DNA from: Paenibacillus antri
Lineage (GTDB): Bacteria; Bacillota; Bacilli; Paenibacillales; YIM-B00363
Length of the DNA: 64,000 bases
Direction of reading: 5' to 3'
Assembly: GCF_005765165.1 (NCBI RefSeq)
Contig: NZ_VCIW01000003.1
Location: 310,001-374,000 of the forward strand
A program made the translations under genes and the position numbers. Every line of letters starts with the position of its first letter. The first letter of the stretch is position 1. Below the pieces are notes generated by a model. The model was not told the DNA's origin and did not search any database. It saw only the letters and a program-made list of their open reading frames with translations. This document shows, piece after piece, positions 43,651 to 53,151 of the stretch.

Positions 43651-44801
43651 GACGCAAAGAATGCGTAGCGATGTTGCTGGCGGGAGGGGAAGGACGCCGT
43701 CTCGGGGCGCTCACGAAGCATCTCGCGAAGCCCGCGGTCCATTTCGGCGGGAAATATCGGATCATCGATTTCACCTTATCCAATTGCACGAATTCGGGCA
43801 TCGATACGGTCGGCGTGCTTACGCAGTATCAGCCGCTCGTGCTCAATTCGTACATCGGCATCGGCTCCCCCTGGGATCTCGACCGCAAGAACGGCGGCGT
43901 GACGGTGCTGCCTCCGTTCATGGAGCAGAAGGGCGGCAACTGGTACAGCGGGACGGCGAACGCGATCTATCGGAACATCGGATTCATCGAGCAATACGAT
44001 CCGGAGTACGTCCTGGTCATCTCCGGAGACCATATTTATAAGATGAATTACGACGCGATGCTTTCGTTCCATAAGGAGCAGAAGGCGGAGGCGAGCATCG
44101 CCGTCATCGAGGTGAAGTGGGAGGAAGCGAGCCGCTTCGGCATTATGAGCGTCGACGACGCCCACCAAGTGACGGAGTTCGCGGAGAAGCCGAAGGAGCC
44201 GAAGAGCAATCTGGCGTCGATGGGCATTTACATTTTCAACTGGAGCGTCTTGAAATCGTACTTGCTGAAGGACGAAGCGAATCCGGACTCGTCGAACGAC
44301 TTCGGCAAAGACATCATTCCGAGCATGTTGAACGAAGGCGTTCGGGTGAGCGCGTATCCGTTCGAAGGCTATTGGAAGGACGTCGGCACGATCCAGAGCT
44401 TGTGGGAATCGAATATGGACTTGCTCGATAACGAGACGCAGCTCAACTTGTTCGACCGCTCCTGGCGCATCTATTCGCTCAGCCCGTATCAGCCGCCGCA
44501 GTACATCGCGCCGACGGCGAAGGCGACCCGCTCGCTGCTGAACGAAGGCTGCTTCGTGTACGGCGAGGTCGATCATTCGGTATTGTTCTACGGCGTGCGC
44601 GTCGAGAAGGGGGCGCTCGTCCGCGACTCGGTCATCATGCCGAACGTGACGATCGGAGAAGGCGCCAGGGTGTACCGCGCGATCATCGGCGAAGGGACGG
44701 TCGTCGAGCCCGGCGCGGTCATCGGCGACCCGAACGCGGCTCCGTCCGAAATTACGCTCGTCGGCAACAACGAAACGGTGCGAAAGGAAGTGTCCGCATG
44801 A
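43647..44801 (+). CDS. glgC: Glucose-1-phosphate adenylyltransferase, catalytic subunit
   Basis: 384 aa. It makes ADP-glucose, the glucose donor for glycogen. The intact nucleotidyl-transferase motif is [21 protein letters not shown] (residues about 9-29), followed by [11 protein letters not shown], the glucose-1-phosphate-binding FAEKPKEP and a C-terminal left-handed beta-helix ([20 protein letters not shown]). It overlaps glgB and glgD by ATGA on both sides. Confidence 0.96.
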   Translation: MRRKECVAMLLAGGEGRRLGALTKHLAKPAVHFGGKYRIIDFTLSNCTNSGIDTVGVLTQYQPLVLNSYIGIGSPWDLDRKNGGVTVLPPFMEQKGGNWYSGTANAIYRNIGFIEQYDPEYVLVISGDHIYKMNYDAMLSFHKEQKAEASIAVIEVKWEEASRFGIMSVDDAHQVTEFAEKPKEPKSNLASMGIYIFNWSVLKSYLLKDEANPDSSNDFGKDIIPSMLNEGVRVSAYPFEGYWKDVGTIQSLWESNMDLLDNETQLNLFDRSWRIYSLSPYQPPQYIAPTAKATRSLLNEGCFVYGEVDHSVLFYGVRVEKGALVRDSVIMPNVTIGEGARVYRAIIGEGTVVEPGAVIGDPNAAPSEITLVGNNETVRKEVSA

Positions 44802-45907
44802 AACGGATCATGGGCGTCATTAACTTAATCAACGAACCCGATCGGCTCGAGGAGCTTACGCTCGGCCGCTGCCTCGCGTCCGTGCCGTTCGGCGGCCGCT
44901 ATCGCCTGATCGACTTCCCGTTGTCGAATATGGTCAATTCGGGCATCGAGGACGTCGCGGTGTTTACGCACCACAAGTACCGTTCGCTCATGGACCATCT
45001 CGGCTCCGGCAAGGAGTGGGATCTCGATCGCAAGCGCGGCGGGTTGTTCGTGCTGCCGTCCGTACTCGACATCCCGAGCGGCATCTCGAAGGGCGACTTG
45101 TTCCAGTTTTTCTCTCACCGGGATTATTTCTATCGCGGCCGTCAAGAGTACGTACTCGTCTCGCGCAGCCATATCGTCTGCAACATCGATTATCGCCGCG
45201 TCCTGGAGCAGCACGAAGAGACCGGCGCGGACATTACGTGCGTCTATCACGAGATGGACGACGCGGACGACGCGATTTACCGCAAGCTGACGGTCGAGGC
45301 GGACGGACGCATCACGGCGATGCAGGATCGGACGGGACGGCTCGCGAGCCGCAACGTATCGATGGAGATGTATTTGATGAGCAAGAGCTTGCTGCTCGAC
45401 ATCGTCGAGACGTGCCTCTCCCAGGGGGACGATCATCTCGTGCGGGACGGTATCATGAAAAATATTTCGAGATTGAAATTATTCGGATACAAACACGAGG
45501 GCTATACGGGCATCGTCAATACGATCCAGAGCTATTACCGCCACAGCATGGGGCTGCTCAAGCCGGAGCTGCTGCGCGAGCTGTTCTTCCAAGGGGCGCC
45601 GATCTACACGAAGGTCAAGGACGAACCGCCGACCAAATATACGGAATCGGCCGGCGTCTCGAACTCGCTCGTCGCCAACGGCTGCGTCGTCGAGGGCGTC
45701 GTCGAGAACAGCCTGCTCTCCCGCGGCGTGAAAATACACCCCGGCGCGGTCGTGCGCAATTGCATCTTGATGCAAAACTGCGAGATCGGGAAAGACGTCG
45801 TTATCGAACACGCGATTCTCGACAAAGACGTCAGCATCGACCGCGGGCGCGTGCTGAGCGGCGCGACGAGCGCGCCGTACATCGCCGCGAAGAAGAAGGT
45901 GATCTAG
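44798..45907 (+). CDS. glgD: Glucose-1-phosphate adenylyltransferase regulatory subunit GlgD
   Basis: 369 aa paralogue of GlgC. The N-terminal catalytic GGxGxRL loop is replaced by [20 protein letters not shown], while [20 protein letters not shown] and the beta-helix C-terminus ([18 protein letters not shown]) are kept. In Bacilli GlgD is the non-catalytic partner that tunes GlgC in a heterotetramer. The start overlaps glgC by 4 bp, and the stop (TAG) shares its G with the glgA start codon GTG. Confidence 0.94.
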   Translation: MKRIMGVINLINEPDRLEELTLGRCLASVPFGGRYRLIDFPLSNMVNSGIEDVAVFTHHKYRSLMDHLGSGKEWDLDRKRGGLFVLPSVLDIPSGISKGDLFQFFSHRDYFYRGRQEYVLVSRSHIVCNIDYRRVLEQHEETGADITCVYHEMDDADDAIYRKLTVEADGRITAMQDRTGRLASRNVSMEMYLMSKSLLLDIVETCLSQGDDHLVRDGIMKNISRLKLFGYKHEGYTGIVNTIQSYYRHSMGLLKPELLRELFFQGAPIYTKVKDEPPTKYTESAGVSNSLVANGCVVEGVVENSLLSRGVKIHPGAVVRNCILMQNCEIGKDVVIEHAILDKDVSIDRGRVLSGATSAPYIAAKKKVI

Positions 45908-47352
45908 TGTCCGCGAACGTATTGATGATCGCCGCGGAGGCGGTCCCCTTCGTCAAATCCGGCGGACTCGCGGACGTCGTCGGCTCGCTGCCGAAGGCGC
46001 TTGTCGCCGGCGGCGCGGACGTCCGCGTTGTGCTGCCGAAGTACGAGGATATCCCCGCGAATCTGCTCGCAAGCGCGGAGCCGGTCGCGGAGTTTACCGT
46101 GCAGGTGGGATGGCGGCGGCAATATTGCGGCGTTTCGCGGCTGTCGCACGAAGGGATTACGTATTATTTTCTGGATAACGAATTTTATTTCAAGCGACCC
46201 GGCCTGTACGGATACGGCGACGACGGCGAGCGGTTCGCGTATTTCTGCCAAGCGGCGCTCGAAGCGATCCCGAGACTCGGCTGGAAGCCGGACGTGCTGC
46301 ACTGCCATGACTGGCATACGGCGCTCGTCCCGGTGTTCCTGCGCGCGCATTACGGCTGGAACGATTTCTACGCGGGCGTGCGCTCCGTCTTCACGATCCA
46401 TAACTTGAAATACCAAGGCGTGTTCGGCTACGGGGCGATGCGGGACTTGCTGAACTTGGGCGACGAGCACTTCCATGCGAACGCTCTCGAGTTTTACGGC
46501 AACGTCAACTATATGAAGGGGGCGCTCAATTACAGCGACTTCCTGACGACGGTCAGCCCGACGTACGCGCAGGAAATCCAGACGCCGCATTACGGCGAAG
46601 GGTTGGACGGCACGCTGCGGCATCGCCGGGACGCGCTGCTCGGCATCGTGAACGGGATCGACTACGACGCGCTCGACCCGAGCACGGATCCGTATCTGCC
46701 CGCGCATTACCGGTCGTCCGCGACGGACGATCCGGGGAAGGCGGCCAACAAGGCGGCGCTGCAACGGGAGCTCGGTCTGCCCGTACGGGCGGACGCGCCG
46801 ATCGTGTCGCTCGTGACGCGTCTCGTCGAACAGAAGGGCATCGATCTCATCTCGCATGTGCTCGAGGAGCTCCTGCGGGAGGAGCTGCAGCTCGTCGTGC
46901 TCGGGGCGGGAGAGTCGCGGTACGAGAAGCTGTTCCGCGACGCGGCGTACCATCATCCCGAGCGAATGTCGACGAACTTGAAGTTCGACGAAGGGCTCGC
47001 GCGGCGCATCTATGCGGGCTCCGACTTGTTCCTGATGCCGTCGAAGTTCGAGCCGTGCGGCATCGGGCAGATGATCGCCATCCGGTACGGCACGGCGCCG
47101 ATCGTCCGGGAGACGGGCGGCCTCGTCGATACGGTGAAGCCCTATAACCGTTATACGGGCGAAGGGCACGGCTTCTCGTTCACTCATTACAACGCGCACG
47201 AGATGCTCGACACGATCCGCTACGCGCTCGGGATGTATCGGGACGAAGCGCATTGGTCCGCCATTCGGAGCAACGTCGCGGCGCAGGATTTCAGCTGGAC
47301 CGCGTCCGCGAAGCAATATTTGGAGTTGTACGACAAATTGATATCGAAGTGA
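45907..47352 (+). CDS. glgA: Glycogen synthase
   Basis: 481 aa GT5 glycosyltransferase that extends alpha-1,4-glucan from ADP-glucose. The ADP-glucose site KSGGLADVVGSLPKAL is at about residue 15; HCHDWHTALVPVFLR, FTIHNLKYQG and the C-terminal FEPCGIGQMIAIRYGTAP are typical. The GTG start at 45907 ([12 protein letters not shown]) is inferred from family alignment and the AAGGTGA just upstream within glgD; an open frame further upstream is glgD read out of phase. Confidence 0.95.
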   Translation: MSANVLMIAAEAVPFVKSGGLADVVGSLPKALVAGGADVRVVLPKYEDIPANLLASAEPVAEFTVQVGWRRQYCGVSRLSHEGITYYFLDNEFYFKRPGLYGYGDDGERFAYFCQAALEAIPRLGWKPDVLHCHDWHTALVPVFLRAHYGWNDFYAGVRSVFTIHNLKYQGVFGYGAMRDLLNLGDEHFHANALEFYGNVNYMKGALNYSDFLTTVSPTYAQEIQTPHYGEGLDGTLRHRRDALLGIVNGIDYDALDPSTDPYLPAHYRSSATDDPGKAANKAALQRELGLPVRADAPIVSLVTRLVEQKGIDLISHVLEELLREELQLVVLGAGESRYEKLFRDAAYHHPERMSTNLKFDEGLARRIYAGSDLFLMPSKFEPCGIGQMIAIRYGTAPIVRETGGLVDTVKPYNRYTGEGHGFSFTHYNAHEMLDTIRYALGMYRDEAHWSAIRSNVAAQDFSWTASAKQYLELYDKLISK

Positions 47353-47371
47353 AGCCGGAGGTTTTCCTATT

Positions 47372-48547
47372 ATGACGTTGATTCGAAATCTGGAGCCGCA
47401 CGAGTTGGACGCGTCGATGACGCTCAGCGAGTTCGCCTTCCAATATCGCGTGCCGACGGACGAGCGGGAGGCTCGTCTCGCGGCGATGAAGCCGCATCAG
47501 CAATGGGGGGCGTTCGTCGACGGCGTTCTAGCGGCGAAATATACGCTGCTCGATTTCGAGACGTGGATCCACGGGGTCAAGTTCGCGATGGGCGGGTTGG
47601 CCGGCGTGGCGACATGGCCGGATTACCGCCGTCAAGGGCTGGTGGCGAAGCTGCTCGTCCATTCGCTCGAGACGATGCGGGCGAACGGGCAGACGGTGTC
47701 GTTCCTGCACCCGTTCTCGTTCCCGTTCTACCGCAAGTTCGGGTGGGAGTATTATACGGATACGAAAAAGTACGACATTCCCGTCGCGAAGCTGCCGCCC
47801 GCGCCGCCGGAGACGAGCCGCGTACGCCGAGTCGCGAACGACGGGGCGCTGCTCGACCCGACGTACGCCGCTTACGCGAGCCGTTATTCGGGGACGCTCG
47901 TTCGCTCCGAGGAATGGTGGCGGGAGCGTATCTTCCACCGCTCCCAAGAGACGACAGCGGCTTATACGGACGCTTCGGGCACCATGCAAGGATACGTGTG
48001 CTACGAGGTCAAGGATCGGACGCTGGCGGTCAGCGAGCTCGTCGCGCTGTCCGAGGAGGCGCGGCGGGCGCTGTTCGGTTATCTCCGCAATCACGACTCG
48101 ATGGCGGAGACGCTGACGTTGTCCGCCCCGGCGGACGATCCGCTCGCGTTTCTGCTGCCCGACCCGCGGGTGAAGCAGGAGCTCGTGCCGTATTTCATGG
48201 CACGGGTGGTGGACGCGGCGGCGTTCGTCGCAGCAATGCCGTTCGTCGCGGGGGCCGGCGCGACGGTGCGGCTGCGCGTGAGCGACGCGCACGCGCCGTG
48301 GAACGACGGCGCGTGGACGCTCGCCGTCGACGATGCCGGGCGCGGTACGCTCGCGCCCGACGAGAGCGGCGCCGCGGATGGCGGCGCTTTACAGTGCGGC
48401 ATCGCGGCGTTCACCGCGATGACGATCGGCGCGCGGCGCCCGGGCTTCCTGCATGCCGCCGGCCTGCTGCAGGGCCCCGCCGACGCGGTGGAGGCGCTGG
48501 AGCGCGTCCTGCCCGCGCGCCAGACGTATCTCGCCGACTTCTTCTAG
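47372..48547 (+). CDS. Eis-like GNAT N-acetyltransferase
   Basis: 391 aa with three regions: N-terminal GNAT domain (acetyl-CoA loop YRRQGLVAKLL at about residue 89), second GNAT-like domain and a C-terminal SCP2-like domain (from about 285). The chain ends in ADFF with a free C-terminal Phe, as in Eis proteins, where the C-terminal carboxylate acts in catalysis. Family members acetylate aminoglycosides or polyamines; the substrate here is unknown. It lies 19 bp after glgA and may be read through from the glg operon. Confidence 0.85.
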   Translation: MTLIRNLEPHELDASMTLSEFAFQYRVPTDEREARLAAMKPHQQWGAFVDGVLAAKYTLLDFETWIHGVKFAMGGLAGVATWPDYRRQGLVAKLLVHSLETMRANGQTVSFLHPFSFPFYRKFGWEYYTDTKKYDIPVAKLPPAPPETSRVRRVANDGALLDPTYAAYASRYSGTLVRSEEWWRERIFHRSQETTAAYTDASGTMQGYVCYEVKDRTLAVSELVALSEEARRALFGYLRNHDSMAETLTLSAPADDPLAFLLPDPRVKQELVPYFMARVVDAAAFVAAMPFVAGAGATVRLRVSDAHAPWNDGAWTLAVDDAGRGTLAPDESGAADGGALQCGIAAFTAMTIGARRPGFLHAAGLLQGPADAVEALERVLPARQTYLADFF

Positions 48548-48635
48548 CATGCCGCCTAGGCCCTTCTCCATGAAAATCGGTTCAATCCGGCCGAAATCAT
48601 GGTATGATAAGGGGAAAGGCGGTGGACATGCGACG

Positions 48636-49298
48636 ATGGAAGACAACAATCCGACGACCCGAAAACAAATCGTGACCATGCTGCGCAAGCGCGGGCCGCT
48701 CAACGCGAACGACATCGCGAAGCAGCTAGGCATCTCCGACATCGCCGTGCGCCGTCACTTGAACAACCTCGAACGGGATCGCATCATTCGCTCGGAGACG
48801 GTGCGTCAAGCGATGGGGCGGCCGACGTTCGTATATTCCTTGACCGAGCATGCGGAGGATTTGTTCCCGAAGCATTACGCGGACATTACCCTAGAGTTCT
48901 TGAACGACGTGCGGGAGCTGCAAGGACCCGGCGCGATCGACGCGCTGTTCGAACGACGGGAAGAGCGGCTCGAGCTGAAATATAAAGAACGTTTGCACGA
49001 TAAGCCGGCCGGGGCCGACGGGACGGAAGCGCTGGCGGCGCGCGTCGACGAGCTGGCCGCGATTCAGGAGGAACGCGGCTATATGGCGGATTGGCGCGAG
49101 GAGCGCGCCGAAGGCGGCGCGTCATACGTCATTACCGAGCATAACTGCCCGATCCACGCGATCGCCCACAACTTCACGCAGGCGTGCGACAGCGAGTTGA
49201 GCTTGTTCCGCAAGGTGCTCGAGGCCGAGGTGGAGCAGGTGGAATGCAAGGCGAAGGGCGGACAGCGGTGCGTGTACGTGGTGAAGCCTAAGGCGTAG
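48636..49298 (+). CDS. HTH regulator with four-cysteine C-terminal motif (SufR/DeoR-like)
   Basis: 220 aa. The N-terminal winged helix is clear: RKQIVTMLRKRGPLNANDIA, then KQLGISDIAVRRHLNNLERD (residues 10-48). The C-terminal domain has cysteines spaced C-X12-C-X19-C-X7-C (CPIHAIAHNFTQAC, then VECKAKGGQRC). This is reminiscent of SufR-type repressors, which hold an iron-sulfur cluster, though the spacing differs from the cyanobacterial protein. Metal or cluster sensing is therefore inferred. ATG 48636 fits the family N-terminus; the promoter TTCAAT-16-TATGAT (48581-48608) lies upstream. It is a single gene closed by a terminator. Confidence 0.85.
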   Translation: MEDNNPTTRKQIVTMLRKRGPLNANDIAKQLGISDIAVRRHLNNLERDRIIRSETVRQAMGRPTFVYSLTEHAEDLFPKHYADITLEFLNDVRELQGPGAIDALFERREERLELKYKERLHDKPAGADGTEALAARVDELAAIQEERGYMADWREERAEGGASYVITEHNCPIHAIAHNFTQACDSELSLFRKVLEAEVEQVECKAKGGQRCVYVVKPKA

Positions 49299-49610
49299 CT
49301 CGACCGCGTCCCTTCCCCCAGCCCGACGACTTCGCAAGCCTCCGGCGTCCGTACGCCGCCGGGAACGAACCGAACAACCTTAGCCGAAGCGCCGGCTAAG
49401 GTTGTTTTTCGTTTCCCGCAGTCTTGACGATCGCGGAAGAGGGGGGAGCGGCGTACGGTCGTTCTTAGCCGGTCTTGCCTTTTCGTAACGACTTCTTGCT
49501 TTCTCGTGACCTGTCGACAACCGGTCCGTCGCGGCGTGGTATAGTGAAAGCATAGAAGAGCGGGCGCCTGGCGCGTTCGTAAAGCGTTTACATCGTCTGG
49601 AGGAACTAAT
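49299..49610. other. 312 bp intergenic region
   Basis: It contains the terminator described separately and, towards the response regulator, a -10-like TATAGT (49540-49545) without a convincing -35. I see no gene, RNA or repeat otherwise. Confidence 0.5.
49373..49409. terminator. Strong hairpin terminator
   Basis: A perfect 13 bp stem AACAACCTTAGCC/GGCTAAGGTTGTT with an 8 nt loop and a run of five T residues; it ends transcription of the HTH regulator gene. Confidence 0.85.
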
Positions 49611-51248
49611 ATGTATCGACTGTTGATCGTCGACGACGAGCCGATCATCGTCGAAGGTCTTGCGGATTTGTTCCAAGACCTGCCGGCGGCGCATGACCTC
49701 GAAGTGTGCACGGCGCAATCCGGCGCGGAAGCGCTCGAAGTGCTGCGCGCGACGAAGATCGATATCGTGCTGACGGATATCGAGATGCCGGGCATCAGCG
49801 GGCTTGATTTGAACGCGGAGATCGTGCGGCATTGGCCGCATTGCAAGGTCGTCTTTCTGACGGGCTACAACGACTTCGATTACGTGCAGAACGCGATTCG
49901 CAACGGCGGAACGGATTACGTGCTGAAGACGGAAGGCGACGAAGCGATCGTGCGCGCCGTGCGAACCGCCGCCGACAAGATCGCCGAGGAGTTGGAGTTC
50001 AAGGCGCTCGTGGACGGCGCGAATCGCAAGCTGCAGTCGACGCTGCCGTTCCGGCAAAAGGAATATTTGACGGAGCTGCTCCAGGGCGCTGCGCAGCCGG
50101 CGGCGACCCGCGCGGCGCGGCTTCAGGAACTGGAGCTGCCGATGGATCCGGATGCGCCGCTCTATGCGATCGTCGGCCGCGTCGATCGTTGGCCGGAAGA
50201 CGTTCGGGCGGAGGAACGGGGGCTGCTGCGGTACGCGGTCCGCAACATCGCGGAGGAGCTGTTCGGCGTTCGCATGCGCATGGCTCACGTCGAATACGGG
50301 AAGGACCGGTGGTCGTGGCTCGTTCAGCCGACGACGCCGTCGACCGAAGGCGGCGCGGCGCATACGTTCATCCACGGCTGCTTGGAGTCGGTCCAGTCGC
50401 ATGCGAGGAAGCTCCTTAGGGTTCCTTGTTCGTTCGTCATGATGCGCGAGCCGTCGCCATGGGACCGCATCGCCGAGACGTTCGAGCTGCTGAAGTGGAG
50501 GTTGAATCTCGGGCTCGGTCAAGGGGAAGAGATGCTCATTACAGACGCTTCCCCTTCGCAGGAACCGAAGACGCCGCCGCGGTCCCGGCGGTACGAAGGG
50601 GAGCTGGACGCGCTGGAGACGCTGCTGGAGAGCGGACAGCGGGAGGAATTCGCCGCCCTGTTCGACAAGCTGACCAGGGGAGAGACGGCCTCGCAGACGC
50701 CTTCGGAGCCGTGCGACGATCGGTACGAGCTGTACTACGCGATCGCAGTTCGGTTTCTATCCTGCCTCAACCGCTGGGGCTTAATGGCGAAGCTGTCGTC
50801 CCGAACGAACTTGAACGCGCTCATGAAAATCGAGGAACACGGGACGTGGGACGACGCCGTTCGATACTTCGTCCGGCTCGCCGATCTGTTCTTCGAACAC
50901 CGGGAGGAAGAGCAGCGGGAGAAAACGAGCGACGCCGTCGGTAAGGTGAACGAGTATATCCTCCGCCATCTAGGCGGCGACGTCTCGCAGACCCGACTGG
51001 CGGAAATCGTGTACTTGAGTCCTTCGTATTTATCGCGCCTCTACAAACAGTCGACCGGCTTGTCGCTGACCGAGTTCATTACGAACGCCCGCATCCAGCG
51101 CGCGAAGCAGCTGCTTCGGGACACGCCTCACAAAATACACGATATCGCGGCCGAGGTCGGGTTCGAATCGGCTTCGTATTTCACCCGCTTTTTTAAGAAA
51201 ATGACGAATATGACGCCGCAGGAGTTCCGGGAGCGAACGAACGGGTAA
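49611..51248 (+). CDS. YesN/AraC-type response regulator
   Basis: 545 aa. The receiver domain has YRLLIVDDEPIIVEGL, phospho-acceptor Asp56 in VLTDIEMPG, and the conserved Lys in YVLKTEGDEA. A ~300-residue middle region with a coiled-coil-like start follows. The AraC DNA-binding domain has two helix-turn-helices: GGDVSQTRLAEIVYLSPSYL, then SRLYKQSTGLSLTEFI and HDIAAEVGFESASYFTRFFK (about residues 450-540). It is followed after 24 bp by its sensor kinase and then by a sugar importer and two carbohydrate enzymes, which it presumably activates. Confidence 0.94.
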   Translation: MYRLLIVDDEPIIVEGLADLFQDLPAAHDLEVCTAQSGAEALEVLRATKIDIVLTDIEMPGISGLDLNAEIVRHWPHCKVVFLTGYNDFDYVQNAIRNGGTDYVLKTEGDEAIVRAVRTAADKIAEELEFKALVDGANRKLQSTLPFRQKEYLTELLQGAAQPAATRAARLQELELPMDPDAPLYAIVGRVDRWPEDVRAEERGLLRYAVRNIAEELFGVRMRMAHVEYGKDRWSWLVQPTTPSTEGGAAHTFIHGCLESVQSHARKLLRVPCSFVMMREPSPWDRIAETFELLKWRLNLGLGQGEEMLITDASPSQEPKTPPRSRRYEGELDALETLLESGQREEFAALFDKLTRGETASQTPSEPCDDRYELYYAIAVRFLSCLNRWGLMAKLSSRTNLNALMKIEEHGTWDDAVRYFVRLADLFFEHREEEQREKTSDAVGKVNEYILRHLGGDVSQTRLAEIVYLSPSYLSRLYKQSTGLSLTEFITNARIQRAKQLLRDTPHKIHDIAAEVGFESASYFTRFFKKMTNMTPQEFRERTNG

Positions 51249-51272
51249 GGCGCAGAAAGGCGGAGTTCCGCG

Positions 51273-53063
51273 ATGAGACGTACGCCGCATCGGGGCGAAG
51301 GGAAATTTACGATTTTCGGAAAACTGATCTTGATGTTTCTCGTCGTCATTACCCCGTTGTATACGCTGGGGCTGTTGATTAACGCGCGCGGGGAGGAAAG
51401 CGTCCGCGCGGAAATCGCGAACTCCTTGGAATCCCGCGTCCAATTTTACATGAACGCCTTGGAGACGGAAATCGAGAGGATGGTGCAGCTGGAGAGGGAG
51501 TACATCTTCGATAAGGATTTGCAGCGTCTCGCGTTCGCGATGCCGATCATGGACGAATACGAACGGACGCAGCGCATTATCTCCGTAGGGGGCAAGCTCA
51601 AAGTCATTAAGAGCTCCAGCGCCTACATCCGCAGCGTGAAGGCGTATCTCCCGAGCTACCGTTACGCGATCACGAGCGACGACTTGACGACGAATTTGAT
51701 CGCGGAGGAATACGAGGCGATGGTGGCGTCCATCGGGCGAACCGAGGGGGCCGTGTACCATTGGAACGGCCGGTACTTTATCAACCGGGCGTATCCCGAC
51801 GCGACCCAATTCGATCCGAAACGGTCGTACATTCTGAGCGTCGAGCTGTCGGTGCCGGCGCTTAAGGCGTCTCTCGCCGGATTCGCGAATTACGAAGGGT
51901 CGGGGTCGGCGCTGCTCGACGCGAACGGCGCATGGTTCATCGGAGGCGGCAGCGGTATCGACGTCGCTTCGTCGTTGGCGGCGCTGCGGGCAGGGGGCGG
52001 CGAAGACATCGGGGTCGCCGGAAGCGTTCGTTCCGTGGAGGCGGGAGACCGCATGTATTTGACGGCCGCTCGGACGTCCGAGCTGCTGCAAGCGACGCTC
52101 GTCGTGTTTATTCCGTCGCATGAGGTGCTGGGGAAGCTCGACACGTACCGGAATTGGTTTTGGATTTTATCGCTCGTCTCGCTGTTCGTCATTTTTTTGT
52201 TTTCCTTTTGGATGTATCGCCTCATCCATCGGCCGCTGTCCCGGCTCGTCCGTTCGTTCCGCAGCGTCGAGAAGCGGCGCCTCGAATTGATCGAGGATAC
52301 GGGGAACAAGGGCGAGTTCGGCTATTTGTACCGACAATTCAACGCGATGGTCAACGAGCTGAAGGTGCTGATTCATACCGTGTACGAGCAGAAGATCCGG
52401 GCGCAAAGCTCGGAACTGAAGCAGCTGCAGTCGCAAATCAATCCGCATTTTTTATACAATTCGTTTTTTATCTTATATCGGTTGGCGAAGCTGAAGGATC
52501 TCGACAGCGTCGTCCGCTTCTCTCAATATTTGGGGGAGTATTTCCAATACATCACCCGCAATGCGGCCCGCCAAGTCAAGCTCGAGGCGGAGGTCAACCA
52601 CGTGAAGGCTTACGTCGAAATTCAGACCGTGCGCTTCTCCGAACGGATCCAAGCCGAGCTTGAACCGCTGCCGCAGCGATTCGCGTCGGTCGCCGTGCCG
52701 CGGTTGTTTCTGCAGCCGCTCGTCGAGAACGCGTATAAATACGGCGTCGAAAGCAAGCCGAAGGGCGGAGCGATCCGGATCTCCTTCCAGGAAGAGGAGA
52801 ACAAGCTGCGCGTCGTCGTCGAGGATAACGGCCCGGGGATGACGGACGAGGCGCTGGAGGCGCTTCGCATTCGCTTGAACGCATCGGGCGACGATGTGGA
52901 GACGACCGGGCTCGTCAACGTGCACCGCCGGCTGTGCATCATGTACGGGGAGGGGTGCGGGTTACGCTTGTCTCGCAGCGACCTCGGGGGGCTCCGGGTG
53001 GAGGCGTCGCTGCTGCGGTCGGAGACGGACGAAGGAATCGATCAAGTCATGAAAAGTCAATGA
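51273..53063 (+). CDS. YesM-type sensor histidine kinase
   Basis: 596 aa. TM1 is at about residues 12-35 (FTIFGKLILMFLVVITPLYT). A ~255-residue extracellular sensor (Cache-like) is followed by TM2 at about 293-314 (FWILSLVSLFVIFLFSFWMY), HAMP and His_kinase domain with QINPHFLYNSF (phospho-His392). The ATPase domain has VENAYKYGVESKPKGG and VEDNGPGM. It should sense an extracellular oligosaccharide, or the loaded binding protein, and phosphorylate the response regulator. Confidence 0.94.
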   Translation: MRRTPHRGEGKFTIFGKLILMFLVVITPLYTLGLLINARGEESVRAEIANSLESRVQFYMNALETEIERMVQLEREYIFDKDLQRLAFAMPIMDEYERTQRIISVGGKLKVIKSSSAYIRSVKAYLPSYRYAITSDDLTTNLIAEEYEAMVASIGRTEGAVYHWNGRYFINRAYPDATQFDPKRSYILSVELSVPALKASLAGFANYEGSGSALLDANGAWFIGGGSGIDVASSLAALRAGGGEDIGVAGSVRSVEAGDRMYLTAARTSELLQATLVVFIPSHEVLGKLDTYRNWFWILSLVSLFVIFLFSFWMYRLIHRPLSRLVRSFRSVEKRRLELIEDTGNKGEFGYLYRQFNAMVNELKVLIHTVYEQKIRAQSSELKQLQSQINPHFLYNSFFILYRLAKLKDLDSVVRFSQYLGEYFQYITRNAARQVKLEAEVNHVKAYVEIQTVRFSERIQAELEPLPQRFASVAVPRLFLQPLVENAYKYGVESKPKGGAIRISFQEEENKLRVVVEDNGPGMTDEALEALRIRLNASGDDVETTGLVNVHRRLCIMYGEGCGLRLSRSDLGGLRVEASLLRSETDEGIDQVMKSQ

Positions 53064-53151
53064 AAGAAGAAATGTTATTATTTTAAAAATTATAGAAAAA
53101 TTTCATAATTTGAGATAGAAAGTTACACATCCTTACAAGGGGGTCAAACGA

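Noticed and set aside
45016-45906. N-terminal extension of glgA
   Set aside because: It is glgD read out of phase; homology begins only at the GTG 45907.
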